From contig JARVKI010000086.1 of assembly GCA_036674765.1 (NCBI GenBank), forward strand, positions 124,001-188,000: a stretch of DNA of 64,000 nt, read 5' to 3'. The DNA comes from Seiridium cupressi (taxonomy: Eukaryota; Ascomycota; Sordariomycetes; Amphisphaeriales; Sporocadaceae). Of this stretch, positions 45,195 to 56,524 are shown piece after piece. The position numbers and the translations under genes were made by a program. The notes under the pieces were generated by a model, which was not told the DNA's origin, did not search any database, and worked only from the letters and a program-made list of their open reading frames with translations. Position 1 is the first letter of the stretch; each line of letters begins with the position of its first letter.

Positions 45195-46295
45195 TCATAC
45201 CACCGGTACTGCCCTAAGTCTGATAGACTGGACTGAAGCATCTGGGAGGTCGGATCTTGAAGATGCAGTCCGAAAGACGGTACTGGAGGATCTTGACAAA
45301 TCATGATCATTTCCTGTGGTCTGACCAGACTGTTCGTCGACCTCTTCCGCATATGACGAATCGCGACGTCTCCCCCGCTTTTGGCTTAGCCACGGCATAA
45401 GATTGTCTAAAGACTAGTAAGAGACGTTCAGAGGAGACAGCTATGCAGCACTCACAATATCCGCCACACGCAAGTATTCCCAGCCATAGGACGAGCTCAG
45501 ATCCGTAGATGACAATGCCCAGAAGGTCCAATCTGGACTGGAAAAACACGGACAGGAGTGACGTTAAATCCCCAGCGGCATCAATGGCCACGAATATAAA
45601 GGAGATGCCGCGCACTGTCCTTTCTTTCTGATAATGTAAGATATGTCAACTTTTGATTTCTGTTATGGACGGCCAAGGGACTCTAATTGGTCCGATGTGA
45701 CGGACCGAGTCACCCAAATCATTATGTGAAAAGGTTTGTGGGAGTCTTTTTCCCTCATGTTTGTTGCACTTACGTATATATCCCAGTAGTGACGCAGGAC
45801 ACCAGCGCTCAAGAGTGATGCGGATAAGACGGCCATGAAGGTGATCGGCCACTGTACGTTCCGCCGCTGAGCTGCGAAGAGGGCAGAGACTAATCCGTAT
45901 TCGATACCACCAAGAGCGACCGCCGAAGTTGTGACGACAACACCACATTGCCACAGGAGCCACTTATTTCCGTAGTACCGGCATTGACTCCATGTGATGA
46001 GACTCAGTACAGTGAGTACCTGGGGCTGGATTTTCAGCGCAACGTTGAAATCTTGGACGATGTTGTAGACACCCAACGGGAGTCCCGCCAGCGCCCAGAG
46101 GAGCATCATGGTTGGCTGAAGACCGGTGATATCATGTTGACGATAGTTGATCACAATCTGAGGTATCAACTACGATGATATGTGAGTGTTGACTGTATAA
46201 GAGGGAAATGCATAGTTGTCTTCTATGCCTACCTGCACCGACCAGCAGACCGCTCCCGTAATCCCCAATGTTGTTGCCGCGATGGGGACATCCAT
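45195..46295 (-). CDS. PQ-loop repeat membrane protein
   Basis: Four exons, complement(45195..45406, 45456..45627, 45774..46169, 46233..46295), encode 280 aa. The first PQ-loop is WSVQLIPQIVINYRQ followed by HDITGLQPTMMLLW, with the intron splitting it after Gln. A second, degenerate loop lies in RTVRGISFIFVAIDAAGD and VFFQSRLDLLGI. About seven hydrophobic segments are visible. The C-terminus is a charged cytosolic tail (SQKRGRRRDSSYAEEVDEQS). PQ-loop proteins are vacuolar or lysosomal transporters of cationic amino acids or related cargo, or SWEET-like carriers. This one resembles the fungal group of unassigned substrate. The start at 46295 was chosen because the upstream exon supplies the missing first half of the PQ motif. 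Introns are 49 to 146 bp. Confidence 0.82.
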
Positions 46296-47022
46296 GATGT
46301 GGCCTGCGTATCTTCAAGCTATCTGTCGTCTCTGAAATATGCAGCAACTAGTTTTCAAGAATGACCGGTTGGTTTTATAAGAGTCTGGTTGCCTTTTGCA
46401 TAACCCTCGAATGGAGATGACGTTCAGCCGAAATCGGTCACCTCAAGGAACGAGAGCATTAGGTACCTACACAGTCGCTAATCTATGTGCCCCACTGGTT
46501 ACATGTACCTAGTGTGGGTGCCTACATGTAGATAGGGTCTATCCAAGACCAAATCAACGCCAGGACATAAGATCGATGTTGGACATGAGAGGTAAAGTAG
46601 ATATTTTGTATGGCAACTTGTGGGCAAGGTCATCCCGTGTTCTTCTTGGCTGATAAATTCCAACGCATCCAAAATCTGAACGGTGAGCCTTTACTACAGC
46701 AGGCAATGATTTAAGATAAACACTTGAGAACCTTGCCAGTATTTGTTATGAATCAATTGATTAATGTCACCGTGACTTCTAGGGTATCATAAGAACAAAG
46801 CTATTGTCCTAACATCCAAACGCCTTCCCATGCAGATATCAAAAGCAAGTTGTCAATGTCCGACAGCCAACAGAAACCCACCAAAGTCGGTTTAACTTCT
46901 GAGTCTTGCATAAACTGGACCCTTCATAGCCTCAGGATGTCACTGCTTTTCAAGTAAGAGAAGATATCGAGTTGCGGATACAAGTAGCGTTATAGCCATA
47001 ACGTGCTGGACACCGCTCCAAA
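46296..47022. other. Intergenic, no supported gene
   Basis: 727 bp holding the PQ-loop gene promoter and the Med7 3' flank. No coding frame stands out. Confidence 0.5.
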
Positions 47023-47803
47023 TCATGCATACTCGATAGCAAGTGCATCGTCCATCACAGTGTCATAGTTTCCATTAGTCTGTTTTTCCTCGGCGATGAT
47101 ATCCGGTGTCTCCTCCATCTTCAGACTTCCCAAGCCTTCGAGCATGCGCTCGACCTTTTCTTTGACGTCGCGTATGGCATTGGTCTCGGCACGGGTTCGG
47201 TCAAGCTGAGCCTGCATCATGGAAATCAAGGACTCGCGAGCCTGGTGCGGTCGGTACTCGTTGATGAGATGGTGGAAGTTGAGGAATAGGTCTCGAATGT
47301 CGGTGATCTTTTCCTCGGCCTTTTAATGCATTAGATGGAGAGAGTTTGTACGACATGAGATAGAAACATACTGCGCTAGGATTGGTTGACAGTATGCCAG
47401 TCAATTCCAAGAAGTTGAGCAACAAGCTCTTGGCCAAGCGCTTTAAGATGGTGGCCCTGTCAAAATGCTTGCCATCTTGGTCCCTCTCCTCTGGGTCCGG
47501 GAATAGTTTCCTGATGCCGGTACCATTGTCCAAGCGTGGCAGCTCCTCCTTCAGTGCGTAGTTCTGGCCAAAGACACGCCATGCGGCATCTTCTGGCTCT
47601 GGTGGTGGCTGCAGATGCCTGAGGTTTTCAGGTAGACCTGGGATGCGCACCAACAAAGGGTCTGATTCCCCGTCTCTTTCGGCTTGTTCTTGCCGCAAGT
47701 CGGCGATACGAGCGACGTTATCGATGGTGAAGTCTTTCCAGAAGGGCGGCGGGGCGGGGAATGTACTCGAGATGGCGTTTTGTGACTCGTTGTCGTCGGC
47801 CAT
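47023..47803 (-). CDS. MED7: Mediator of RNA polymerase II transcription subunit 7
   Basis: Exons complement(47023..47319, 47372..47803) across a 52-bp intron encode 242 aa. The N-terminus has the Med7 hallmark [12 protein letters not shown], followed by the Pro-rich [15 protein letters not shown]. The core helices are [20 protein letters not shown] and [20 protein letters not shown] followed by [11 protein letters not shown], where Med7 pairs with Med21 in the Mediator middle module. The C-terminus is acidic. It acts in the nucleus to relay activator signals to RNA polymerase II. Length matches the family. It is divergent from the zinc-finger gene at 48422, with 618 bp between starts. Confidence 0.93.
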
Positions 47804-48421
47804 TGTGTTAACTGTAACGATCTTGACGGCGGTAGTAATGATTAAGGCGGCAAAGGAGATAGCCCTTTGAAAATGGGCTCGTGAAGTACCAGGCAGAGTG
47901 GATTTGTGGCTTCTTCTGCCTGGCTAGCATCTGGCATATGTAACCTGTGATGCGACTGGAATGGGATGGGATCGCGTCCAAGCTCAAGTTGAATTGAGCT
48001 TGAGCTGCGAGTGGCCGCGGCACGGCACAGGTACAAGCATGGCCGCAAGGCGCTAAGATGTGTCTGGCCTAGTGCTCACGGAGCTGGCCATTCAGCGCGT
48101 CGGATGTACGGTAAGCGCCTCCAGCGAATTCAGGGGGTTTGATGGCGGGGCTGAACGAGCTCAAGCTGCCTGTCTATCGCCAGCCCACCAGCTTATCGTC
48201 ACTGCTGATCACTGACCGCCTTGGCTGAAGCTGAAGCCGACGCTGAAGCTAAGCAGCCACACCTCGGAACTAAATGATCATCACCACGACACCAAATGAA
48301 AACATACTTCCCCATTGAGCCCCGTGTTTTTCGTACCATTGAGCGCCTTCACAACTAAATTCGTCCGTATTTTTCCTTCGTATACACGTACGATTCATAC
48401 CGTCTCACGATAGCCTCTACT
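47804..48421. promoter_or_regulatory. Divergent promoter between MED7 and the ZNF830-like gene
   Basis: The spacer holds both promoters. Around 48231-48260 the hexamer gctgaa recurs imperfectly. No factor site is assigned. Confidence 0.45.
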
Positions 48422-49495
48422 ATGTCAGACGCACGCGCACTCCTGCGAGCTCATCGAGCCGCCCATCGAATCGAACATCCTCATGCCGCCTACAGCGATG
48501 CGGGCAAGCTGTTATGCAAGATCTGCCGCGAAGCCGTCAAATCCGAGTCACTGTGGGACTCCCATATCCGCAGCACGAGTCACAAGCAGAGAATAGCGGC
48601 CATTCAAGCTCCGGCAGCTTCAATTGAGACTTCGAATAAGAGGAAACACGACGATGTTGAAGCTATGGAAGTCGACATCAGTGATGATACTGAAGAGACC
48701 CTGCCCAAGAAAAGAACCAGAACGGCGTCCACTGCCAATGGAGAGAAAGAGATGTCAGGCACCCCCCCGGGCCTGACAAGACGAACTTCGGCCACACCTG
48801 CTCAGGGAGTCGAGATCTCGATACCATCAAGACCTGCAACACCAAAAGTCGGAGAAGGGTCACAAACTTCCACGCCGAACCTGCAGCCCATAGGTCGTTC
48901 ACCCCTGATTGGCGCCATGTCTGATACCTCCAGTACACCAAATACTTCGGCATCTGCGATCCAGCTTCCTATCTCTACTGAAGTCTTGACGAGCCCTGCT
49001 GCCACCGCCACTGCACCTGTGGCCAACGGTGCCATCGATGAAAATGAGTGGGCTGCATTCGAAGCTGAGGTGGCCGCCACCGATGTTGCGACTCAAGCCG
49101 GTTATGCAGACGCAGTCATCTCTGCCCCAGCCCTCACTGCAGATGAGCTAGCTGCCAAATCACAAGAAGAGAAAAATGCGCGGAAGAAGACCATCTTTGA
49201 CACTGAGATCGCGGACGAAAAAGAAGATGCCACGCGTGCTCTGGAGGATGAATTCGATGAGATGGAGCAGCTTGAGTCTCGAGTCCGCAAGCTCAAGGAG
49301 CGGCGCGAAGAACTGCGAAAGGGTAGCATTGCAAACCTTAGGGGCGCCGCCGAAAGTGCTCTGGACAAGAGTGTCAAGGCCGCCTTGGGCAAGGAGAATG
49401 CGGGTGCTTCTGCCAATGGGGGCGACGCGGAGAGCGACGAGGATGAAGACGATGACGATGACTGGGATGACGGATTTCGCTTCCGCGGAGCATAG
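48422..49495 (+). CDS. ZNF830/CCDC16-like zinc-finger protein
   Basis: A single exon encoding 357 aa. The N-terminus carries one zinc finger, LLCKICREAVKSESLWDSHI followed by RSTSHKQ, a C-x2-C-x12-H-x5-H matrin/U1-type spacing. After a Ser/Thr/Pro-rich disordered centre comes the conserved DENEWAAFEAEVA box. A long charged coiled coil runs through EDEFDEMEQLESRVRKLKER. The C-terminus is very acidic and ends DDDWDDGFRFRGA. This order matches ZNF830 (CCDC16) family proteins, nuclear factors linked to pre-mRNA splicing and genome stability in animals and plants. The fungal protein is expected to be nuclear. Confidence 0.82.
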   Translation: MSDARALLRAHRAAHRIEHPHAAYSDAGKLLCKICREAVKSESLWDSHIRSTSHKQRIAAIQAPAASIETSNKRKHDDVEAMEVDISDDTEETLPKKRTRTASTANGEKEMSGTPPGLTRRTSATPAQGVEISIPSRPATPKVGEGSQTSTPNLQPIGRSPLIGAMSDTSSTPNTSASAIQLPISTEVLTSPAATATAPVANGAIDENEWAAFEAEVAATDVATQAGYADAVISAPALTADELAAKSQEEKNARKKTIFDTEIADEKEDATRALEDEFDEMEQLESRVRKLKERREELRKGSIANLRGAAESALDKSVKAALGKENAGASANGGDAESDEDEDDDDDWDDGFRFRGA

Positions 49496-51952
49496 CATGA
49501 CTGCGGGCCCGATGCCAGGCTCCGGGGGTCTCGTACGACGGTTGAAGCTGTACTACTCGATTTCAAGGTAAAGAAAGAGGAAGTTCGATTTTATGATCCA
49601 ATGGATTGGACCACTTCCTGAATGGTATTCTAAAAGCATAGATGATGCCTTGTTGGCATCATAGCATCAAGCGCGGCGTTGGGTTCGACCAGTTCTAGGT
49701 TAGAAAAAGGCATGGCCTTTGTGCGAGGGGTCAGTTGGCTGTATTACTTACTACATCTGCATTACAATACAAAGAGTGGACAGCTCTGTTTGCTTGTCCT
49801 CACATCTGATTACTACACATGTACACCTGAAAGCAGGAGACAGTCATTCCAGGTATCGTGGGGTGGGATTGCCTTATGGCTCACCTTGGATAATCGAAGG
49901 CAATGAACAAGCCGAGCCTGACCTTCACGAACAAGCCCTGGTATATTCCAAGCTTGACTTTGTTGCAGTGACATTTGGTTTCGAGCTCAACACCTCAGCT
50001 TGACAGAAAGCTGCACAGGCCCTTGGCTTACTCGGACCCGTAGGATAATCCATACCGCTTGAATGCTGTCGAAACCCAAGATTTATAGGACGCATCCCAC
50101 TTGAATTGTAGAGAACACGTACCTACGTACTCGCCTACAGATGGATCACACGAGACGAGCTTGTTGAAAAGAGTACGATCTTCACACCGGTGGTGCTAGA
50201 GTACAACGACGGGTCTGTCTAATGTAGACTCTAGCGCGGTCTGAAGCTGAAGCTCCCCACCTCCACAATTGGCTGCCCAATGGCACTGAACTTGTGCCTT
50301 ATCGGTCCGCTCTAAAATGTGCTCGAGACGACATTGACCGTCTTGAAAGTACAACGATATCTGTGGCATGGGAAACACGAGATCAAGATGTTTGTGATAT
50401 GGATAGGACCGCTGGGATCATCTGACTCAGCTGGCATCGCTCGACCATACACATTCATTCATGTAATCATAACGAGTTTCACATGAGAATCGCATACGCT
50501 AGCAATCTTCCATGCTTCCAATCGGTAAGACCGTGATTTGATTCCCATGACTGCAGGGGCCCCCTTGTGTCCTTTGGCTGGCACGACGCGCTGGCGAAGA
50601 GTTTGGGTCTCAAAAGTCTCGGGATAGCTCTACAATTGACTTCATGCTGTCATAGTATTTGAGTAGTAGTGTGTACTGCTGGATGCCCATCAAAAAGTCG
50701 GCCCCTTTGCTGCTGCTGACTAGCTGATAGGTTCCAGTTTATTGGCTCATGTTGGGTTTCTGGCAGGAACAAGCCAAGGCGTCTGGTTAGTGTACACGTA
50801 GTTGGCTGATTGAATGGACAACGGTAGTCCGCTGCCAGGTACGCTGAGCTGCTGATAAAAGCAAGATTGGCCTTGGCTACATGACGTGTATGGTTGGTGG
50901 TTGAACTCCAAGCTGGCAAGCAAGCAGGTGAATGCGGAATAATGATTGACTGACACAACTTAGTACACCGAGAGCTTTGCATGACAGTATGACCAAAATA
51001 GACATTCCGGTCTGCCCCGCCTTCACATCCTCAACTTGGGTAGAGCACCACTGTAACAAGATTTAAGGGTCACCTTGGGCGGAGTTGAAAGTTATCGAAC
51101 TAAACTCAAGGTAGTCCAGCCCAACACCAACGCCGGCCAGCACATGAGAATCCGTCCGACAGTAATGTAGGTCAAGGTTCGCTACAGCGACCCAGCGTGA
51201 ACCAAGTGCCCAGCAACATCGCTCTGAAGTGCAGCACATGCAAGCTCAAGAGATATGATACATGATCTCTTATTTTCCCCATCCCTCCACCATTTTCTTC
51301 AAATGAGCATCGACCCAGCATTTACTTCGGGACAGTAAACTGTGGATAATTCTTCTCCCCCTAGGTGCCAAGACCAAAGCTGGAGTTGAGCTCTTTCGTC
51401 TGCAAGTGACGTCTGCTGGCGATCACCATTCGATAACCCACCCCCGGTCTATCCATTCCGCCCATCCACCCGAACTCTAGACTCCAGCCAAGCACCATCC
51501 CACCTTATCAACCACCCTCACCACCACCAAATTCTATCATTTGACCATCCCGATCTCGCCATAGCTTGTCGCTTGTGGCCCATCCACGCGAAGAGAGAAA
51601 ACACATTAGATTGTTGTGATCCTCCGTCGCTGGTCCAGTTTCAAGGCTCACAAGCTTGCCCGGAGACGTGCCGAAAGCTGATTGTCGCGACTCCCTACCC
51701 CGAATGACCACGGAAGCGCGGCATCGACTTCTATTCGCCAGGCCACCCCGGTTAGTTGGCCGCCACAGTCGACGCAACCATCTGCTTTACCACAACCTTG
51801 CGGCAAAGCAGCTACGAGTGTATTCCAAGTCAGCTCGTTAATCTGGTTTGCACCACTAGCCTACCCATTCCGACTAGCTGTGTCGGACTATCACCTGGTT
51901 CTCTACGCCTACGATCACAACAAGGCGTGGGCAGCACAGTTCCAAAGCCGCG
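49496..51952. other. 2.5-kb spacer, mostly promoter/UTR
   Basis: No gene is supported. Frames up to 110 codons (for example minus 50650-50982) show no domain. The segment 51200-51950 directly upstream of the Sip5 gene is C-rich and likely a long 5' UTR or promoter, which is common for fungal regulatory genes. Confidence 0.45.
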
Positions 51953-54814
51953 ATGGGCAATGCACATACGAAAGAGGCTAGAGATGGTGCTCGTGGGGGG
52001 AGATACGATGCTGGTGGGAGCTCATTAGGCCCTGGACAGGGTGAACCACTCGATAGATCTACAAGACGGGGCGGTCGCCGCGAACTTACCGCTCTCGAAG
52101 TCCTCACCGGCGGCCCCTCCGGTTCGCGGAGAGAACAGGCTGACGTCCCATTTGAGCGGAGAGAAACGAAACAGGAAAGGGAGGCGAGGCGGTTGGAGAA
52201 GGAACGAGTTGCGCGGGTCAAGGAGCGCGAGCGAAGCATGAAGGAAGAGCACGTTGACGGCGGCTTTCTTGTCACCATGGGTGTATACACAGCGTCTGAG
52301 GACTTCAGCAAGCCTATCGTGAGGCAATTACAAGTAAGTGTTCCGTGAGTGTCTGTATTCCGACAGTCACTGGAATATGTTGGACTTTTGACGGAGCCGA
52401 GGAGATCATGCACTGCCTACCCCCAGTCCTGGCTGCCTGATTGACTTCAAACATGTCCAGACTTGCTGACACCAATATTTTCTATCTAGATCGAAAGGAA
52501 AATAGCACCTTTCTGGCGAGGACTTGACGATTTCCGGGAGAATTGGGCCGAGCATCAGATTATAGCGGCTGCCCGTGGTCTGGATATCCCCCCTGCCGAT
52601 CAGGTGCCTGAGGAGCTTGTTGTTCAACCACGACCAGCTGAATCACCCAACTCCTCGCTCCAGAACTTAAATAATCTGACGGTGCCGATGGGGCCTAGGA
52701 CGCTCTCGGCTGCCTCGGACAAGACAGGATCAAACCCAGGCTCGGCCCTACCTTCTCCAACCTCGCCCGGACCACAAAAGCTATCATCTTCTTTAAAGAA
52801 TCCCCACAAGGCTCTCGCAGGTGTGCTTAATTTGTCCTCGCGGAATGGATCTCAGCAAGACATAACTCCGCGAGAGATCAACCTACCCAACGACCCTTTC
52901 GTTAACGGCCAACCTCTCGAAGTGATTCTATACAAGGACGGTAACGAGTGTCCGATTTGTTGCATGTATTACCCCCGATATCTGAACAAAACGCGCTGCT
53001 GCGACCAGTTCATCTGCAGTGAATGCTTCGTCCAAATCAAGAGACCTGACCCGCATCTTCCTGACCACCATCCCGATCAGCAGAATGGTGCAGAGCCTCA
53101 ACCAACCCCCGACGAGCAAACCGGCGAGTTGATTATGGAGGCTGCCTGCTGTCCGTATTGTACACAGACTGAATTCGGCGTGACCTATGAGGCACCTCCT
53201 TTCCGCCGCGGGCTGGCCTACGCTTTCACTCCGCCGGGACTTGGATCAATTGGGACAGCCATGTCATCCTCCTCTTCCCTTGGTTCAAGCCTGTCACCAA
53301 CATCGGCCTCGACGCCAGCAATCACCAACCGTCGGCGTGCCCAGAGTCTGTCAGCCAATGATCCCAGTGTCATCTCTACCGATCGGATACGACCGGATTG
53401 GACAACGAAGCTGAACGCTGCCCGTCAACAGCAGCGGAGAAGAGCTGCCGCCGCCGATGCACTGCATCACGCCGCTTTCGTCATGAACCAGAATGAGTCG
53501 TCCCGGTCCCTCTTTGGCCGATCAGGTCGGTTCAGCCGTAGGCAGACGGGCAGTGAGAGCCCAGGCTCGAGTTCGAATCTGGGGCAAAATGTGCAGGCGC
53601 CGGAACCTGTTCAAGGACCCGAGCCAGGAGCTAGGATTTCGTCGGCTCGTACCGGCCCGCCGAGGGAGCGGCTAGACGCAGCGCATCTTGAGAGCATGAT
53701 GAGTAAGTTACTGCATGTTATACTATCGCTCTGACTCAAATATCCAACCACTTGTCTTGGGCCAATTTCGACTCGTTTTAATCTGAGAATCAAGCACTAA
53801 CTTGACTTAGTGGCCGAGGCAATACGACTATCCCTGGCCGACGAGGAAGAGCGAAGGAAGAAGGCCGAGAAAGAGGCCAAAAAGGAGGCAAAGAAGAAGG
53901 AGAAAGAGGACCGAAAGGCCAGCAAGCGTAAGAACAGTGTATATGGTGCTTCAGAAGGCGGCGGTTCCGCCAGCGCCAGTTCTTTAAGTTTAAGTTTTGG
54001 TCGAAAACGAGGCAATAGTGCTGCTGGGAGCCCAAGTCTTCCCGCCGAAGCCAGTGTCGCCGCAGCTAGTGCTAGTGCCAACCAGAGCGAGCCCTCGTCT
54101 TCCTCCCCAGTGCCTACTGGAGGCCAGGACAAGGGGAAGGCTGTCGATCGAAACGATAGCTCTAGCTTACCGATTCCTATATCACAGCCGCCGAGAGGAT
54201 CATCACACCTTCGACAAATGAGCAACGCTAGCTCTATATCTTCGAGCGGGCTAGAGAGTCTCCCTGCCAGCTACAAGAACAAAGAAATTGGAACCGAGGA
54301 TCCGAGGGCAAGTGAAGCCAGCCTAGCAGGTGGCAAGACTGAGGATGAAATTGCCGGTACAGAATCCATGTTCAACTTCAGAAGCTTAGCAGAGATGGTC
54401 GGAGTCCCGATTGATGGAGAAGATGGTCCCAATCATGGGGATGACGCCGCGCCAAGGCCATCGTCGAGGGATGCAGATTCCGACAAAGCTTTGGGAGAAC
54501 ACCACGAACATGTTGAGCACGCAGTACCCACGAGTGTTGCATCATCCGGCCTCGGAAACGATGAGACAGGGATAAGTACGAGTTCATCTCCGTGTCAGGC
54601 AAATGGTGGAATCGCCGACAAGTCGCTCAAAATCGATATCGACCACGTACAGCCCGTCGTGGAAACTGAAAAAGCTGCTTCGGCCGCCCACTTGCAGCTT
54701 CCTAGCGTGATGATCACTCCCGAAACCCCAGCCCCAGTTGCGGATGGGGAGGACGATGCAAAACAACTCGGACATGCCGACAGGGTTGAGCGGCCCAGCG
54801 AGATCGCCCAATAG
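51953..54814 (+). CDS. SIP5: Sip5-like protein
   Basis: Exons 51953..52333, 52490..53702 and 53811..54814 encode 865 aa. The start MGNAHTKE fits an N-myristoylation site, as in other Sip5 proteins. A charged helix (KQEREARRLEKERVARVKER) and the block GGFLVTMGVYT lead to the intron, then IERKIAPFWRGLDDF. The zinc-binding core is ECPICCMYYPRYLNKTRCCD followed by QFICSECFVQIKR. A second CPYC follows after an acidic/His-rich loop. Exon 3 begins MAEAIRLSLADEEER, then KKEAKKKEKEDRKASKRK. The C-terminal third is disordered. In yeast Sip5 binds the Snf1 kinase and the Glc7 phosphatase and links them in glucose signalling, and the same role is presumed here. Intron 1 (156 bp) and intron 2 (108 bp) are longer than most in the window. 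Confidence 0.88.
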
Positions 54815-55321
54815 TGTCCTTCTAGGAGAGCAGAGTGAAACTACGAGTCATTTTTGCGGCGTTCAGATTGAGTTACTACGTCACGTTAACGAAGGGGTCA
54901 TATGCATTGGAACAGGGCGTTTCTTGATTGTCGATATTTGGGTTGATGTTCAAGGTATAGATGGCAAGCACGGCTCTACGTGTTGGAGCTACACGATGAA
55001 GTAGATAGCACTGGAATAGAAGACACAGAAGGGCAGGCTCATCGATTCCTGGTTGTACAATCGCGTAGCACGACGCAGTCATCAGCAATCAAACAATTTC
55101 TAGCTTTTCCGCGACAGAAATAAATCCCGTCACTCGACTGGTGACTTTAAGCCTTCCGGGCTTCGTGGTTTTCCATCATAAAGCCTTGTTGAACTTACCA
55201 TGTGGTTGAAGGTCTTGTCTTATATCTGAAGCCCGTCTTCAACGACCACTAGTATCCATGATGCCACATGAAGGCTCTATTCCTATGCAACTACCAAGGG
55301 ATGTCAATCAATTTAGAAACT
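54815..55321. other. Convergent spacer
   Basis: 507 bp of 3' flanks of two convergent genes. Nothing further is seen. Confidence 0.5.
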
Positions 55322-56524
55322 CTACTTTTGGATATACTTGGCATAAATCCCGTCATCCTTGGGGAACACACCTTTGTCTTCTTTCCTTCTAGTGTTCACA
55401 AAGCCCGGGTCAGGACTGCTCCAGCTGTAGTCTTTCCATACCCCAAGCACATCCCACATATTCTCAACAAGCCCCTGAATCTTCTGCCGCCTCTCTAAAC
55501 TCAATGCATGTGCCTCGGCCATCTCAGTGCTAGACGGCTTGGGGTTGTACCCCTCTATCACACTGCAAAACACACGCCATGTCTCTTCTAACTCAGCAAC
55601 ATTAGCTACACCCATAACACTGACGCCGACGCGCGTTCCCTGGGGAAGGCATTTGAATGTTCCGCCCCTAGTTGCGCCATCGCGAGCCCAGTTGTCCAGC
55701 GCCCAGCGAATGGCAACGACCTCAAGCTTCTCGTCGGCCTTAGTCGCCACAGATACGAGAGCCTTGATCGCACCCCTGAGACCAGACGGGCTTGGGTGCC
55801 AGACTTTCATTGGACCATTGTCGGCGCCACGAGTAGTCAGAAGACCCATGCCCAGCATACTAGCATTCAGCACTACATCCACTCCCGCTTTTGTAAAGCA
55901 CTGTATCGCCGACGTGCCCAGGGTAGTGTTCTGGATGGTGAAATGGCTGTAGCTGAGCACCGCATCAAGCGGCTCGCCGGTCTTTTCCAGGATCATCTCA
56001 GCGAGGTCGCAGAGCACACCGACGGGATAGCCGCTGATGCCCACATATCGGATGACGCCCTCGTCTCTCAGCCGGCGCAACTCTCGAACAGCCTCGAGCA
56101 CCTCGTCGGCCGAGACGAACTCGACATCGTGCATGTATACCAGGTCTAGATACGGCGTGTGCAGGCGTTCTAGACTGCGGAAGACGGAATACCGTACCCA
56201 GGCTGCGCTGTAGTCAAACTCATCGCCAGCGATGCGACCGGCTTTCGTCACGAGGAAGTAGGACTCGCGCGGGTACTTGGACGTGTTGGAGGGATGCGCG
56301 AGCGCCTCGCCCAGGATCGTCTCGGAGGGGCCATAGTACGGCGACGTGTCGAAGGCGTTGATGCCGAGCTCGAGGGTTCGCGATACGATGGAGAGGGCGG
56401 GCAGGACTTCAGGGTTGAAGGGGTCGGACACGTATTGTTTGTTGAAAGTCGCTGTGCCCAAGACCAGAGGCGGCATGACCTCGTGCAGAGGTTTGCGCTT
56501 TGTGTCAGGGGCGAGAGAGCCCAT
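55322..56524 (-). CDS. ARA2: Aldo/keto reductase, D-arabinose 1-dehydrogenase (Ara2) type
   Basis: A single exon encoding 400 aa. An AKR fold is evident: LVLGTATFNKQY at the N-terminus, NAFDTSPYYGPSETILGEAL with catalytic Asp and Tyr, FLVTKAGR with catalytic Lys, and LDLVYMHDVEFV with catalytic His. Together these form the tetrad D-Y-K-H. The segment VIRYVGISGYP and the final cofactor strand GVSVMGVANVAELEETW complete the barrel. Yeast Ara2 oxidises D-arabinose with NAD+ to D-arabinono-1,4-lactone, the penultimate step of D-erythroascorbate synthesis, and the HD-VE pattern and length agree with that group. It has no targeting signal and is likely cytosolic. It is intron-less, unlike most neighbours. 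Confidence 0.88.
   Translation of the reverse strand: MGSLAPDTKRKPLHEVMPPLVLGTATFNKQYVSDPFNPEVLPALSIVSRTLELGINAFDTSPYYGPSETILGEALAHPSNTSKYPRESYFLVTKAGRIAGDEFDYSAAWVRYSVFRSLERLHTPYLDLVYMHDVEFVSADEVLEAVRELRRLRDEGVIRYVGISGYPVGVLCDLAEMILEKTGEPLDAVLSYSHFTIQNTTLGTSAIQCFTKAGVDVVLNASMLGMGLLTTRGADNGPMKVWHPSPSGLRGAIKALVSVATKADEKLEVVAIRWALDNWARDGATRGGTFKCLPQGTRVGVSVMGVANVAELEETWRVFCSVIEGYNPKPSSTEMAEAHALSLERRQKIQGLVENMWDVLGVWKDYSWSSPDPGFVNTRRKEDKGVFPKDDGIYAKYIQK

Noticed and set aside
50500..50560. Possible tRNA 3' half (gatttgattccc)
   Set aside because: No matching acceptor stem, D-arm or anticodon arm could be built.
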